Positions 5,522 through 6,495 of a stretch of DNA of 6,495 nucleotides are shown here, piece by piece. A program made the translations under genes and the position numbers. This stretch comes from DATGIQ01 sp035295665 (GTDB lineage Bacteria > Planctomycetota > Planctomycetia > Gemmatales > Gemmataceae): assembly GCA_035295665.1 (NCBI GenBank), contig DATGIQ010000195.1, positions 1-6,495 of the forward strand. The letters are read 5' to 3'. The notes under the pieces were generated by a model. That model made no database searches, was not told the DNA's origin, and was given only the letters and a program-made list of their open reading frames with translations. Each line of letters opens with the position of its first letter. Position 1 is the stretch's first letter.

Positions 5522-6495
5522 ATGACGCGCTTACGTGGGCTGCTGGTAGTCTCGGTCATGCTGCTCGGCATGGCGATTCCGCAAGCCGCCGATTCTGCCT
5601 GTTGTTATTTCGCGGCCAAAGACAAGGACATCCTCCAGCCGGCACAGAAGGCCTTCATCACCTGGGATCCCCAGGAAAAAATGGAGACCTTCACCGTGCA
5701 GCCGCGTTTCGAGGGGAATGCGGCCGACTTTGGCATGGTCGTCCCGACGCCGGCACGGCCCAAGCTCGATGAGATGCCCAAGAATTTTTTCCACGAGCTG
5801 GCGGTCTTCACCATTCTGAAACGCCGTGAGCATCCGATGTCGCATCTCTTTCCGCAGATGTTGACCACCCGCTTGACCAATCTCGGAGCGTTGCCTTCGG
5901 GGCCGGAAGGTGCCAAAGCAGGTTCGAACGTCAAAATTGTGGAAGCCGGCCTCGTCGGTTCGCTGGATTACAAAATCCTCACGGCCGACAAGGCCGACGA
6001 CCTGTACACCTGGCTCAAAGAGAACAAGTACAACTACGCCGGCGATGAGGCGACGCTGGACTCCTACATCAAGAAAAATTGGTTCTTCAGCGTCATGAAA
6101 ATCGACACCATGCAAATGAAGAAGAACCCCGACGGCACTTACACCGGCGAGGTGACCCCGACGCGCTTTCAGTTTGCTTCCGACAAGCTGGTCTATCCCC
6201 TCAAAATCACCCGGCTTAGTGTGAAGGATAAGAACGATGCGCTGCTCTATGTGCAGGCCCCTGAGAAAGTCGATTTGCCCGGGGATTTGACCTACCAATA
6301 TCAGTGGATCCCCATGCTGGATAATGCGCAAGGGTGGTATGCCAAGGGGACCTTCGGCGCTCATCATAACCTTCCCGGCAAAGAGGATGATTGGCTCAAG
6401 GCCAGCGCCCGCCAAGCCGATGCGCTGGTCCGGCGCGGCGAGCAGCTCGGTTTCGAGTTCGTCCGCAACCAGCGGCCGCACCCGAATCGGGAGGG
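5522..6495 (+). CDS. DUF2330 exported protein, 3' end outside the window
   Basis: Translation from the ATG at 5522 is open for 324 full codons to the window edge. The N-terminus has basic residues (Arg3, Arg5) followed by a hydrophobic run (7-20) and a likely signal peptidase I site near ADSA (23-26), leaving a mature protein that begins Cys27-Cys28. The body resembles DUF2330 proteins: an early beta-rich part with ADFGMVVPTPARP (68-80), a central WFFSVMKID segment (187-195), and FASDKLVYPLKITRLS (218-233). The family is of unknown function and is usually exported or surface-associated. An AAGGGG stretch (5510-5515) 6 nt before the ATG is a modest ribosome binding site. It is divergent from the multihaem gene, with 189 nt between start codons. 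The complete antisense frame over this gene is a shadow. Family assignment is from recalled motifs, not a search. Confidence 0.82.
   Translation, partial: MTRLRGLLVVSVMLLGMAIPQAADSACCYFAAKDKDILQPAQKAFITWDPQEKMETFTVQPRFEGNAADFGMVVPTPARPKLDEMPKNFFHELAVFTILKRREHPMSHLFPQMLTTRLTNLGALPSGPEGAKAGSNVKIVEAGLVGSLDYKILTADKADDLYTWLKENKYNYAGDEATLDSYIKKNWFFSVMKIDTMQMKKNPDGTYTGEVTPTRFQFASDKLVYPLKITRLSVKDKNDALLYVQAPEKVDLPGDLTYQYQWIPMLDNAQGWYAKGTFGAHHNLPGKEDDWLKASARQADALVRRGEQLGFEFVRNQRPHPNRE

Noticed and set aside
5531..6481. A 316-codon open frame on the minus strand
   Set aside because: It lies wholly antisense to the DUF2330 gene, which has a signal peptide, a ribosome binding site and family motifs. The antisense frame has no recognisable domain and no ribosome binding site that I can see.

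Overview
The window looks like chromosomal DNA from a planctomycete-type bacterium, probably of the Pirellulales/Gemmatales kind. No rRNA or marker gene confirms this. The inference rests on a very large exported haem protein that joins a glucose/sorbosone-dehydrogenase-like propeller to two planctomycete-type CxxCH modules, a DUF2330 exported protein, weak Shine-Dalgarno use at the large gene, and a GC-rich palindrome of a kind I recall from planctomycete intergenic regions. Nothing here suggests a recent mobile element, CRISPR array or phage.

Layout. Positions 1-1848 (minus strand) hold a compact three-gene operon read right to left: a short GntR regulator of the YtrA type (1848-1453), an ABC transporter ATPase (1449-490) and the N-terminal 162 codons of an ABC-2-type membrane permease (486-1, cut by the window edge). 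Each junction has only 3 nt between stop and start. In front of the operon is a good sigma-70-like promoter (TTGACT, 17 nt, TATCAC). Its -10 and predicted start site lie inside a perfect 8+4+8 palindrome that also touches the ribosome binding site, which is the expected arrangement for autorepression by the GntR protein.

Positions 1881-2263 hold no convincing gene but are rich in secondary structure. There is a hairpin with perfect 22-bp arms (1951-2012), a small hairpin (2020-2037) and a longer imperfect three-block hairpin (2069-2154). None is followed by a T-run. Positions 2264-5332 (minus) encode the 1022-residue exported multihaem protein.

Positions 5333-5521 are the divergent intergenic region, with a 16-bp near-palindrome at 5468-5483. 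From 5522 to the end (plus) runs a DUF2330 exported protein whose 3' end is outside the window.

Functionally, the left operon is probably an inducible export or envelope-stress transporter controlled by its own regulator. The large haem protein and the DUF2330 protein are both predicted to leave the cytoplasm. Apart from being divergently placed, nothing in the sequence ties them together. No wholly new system is evident; the items most worth checking are the intergenic hairpin cluster, the regulator's operator, and the dehydrogenase/haem fusion.
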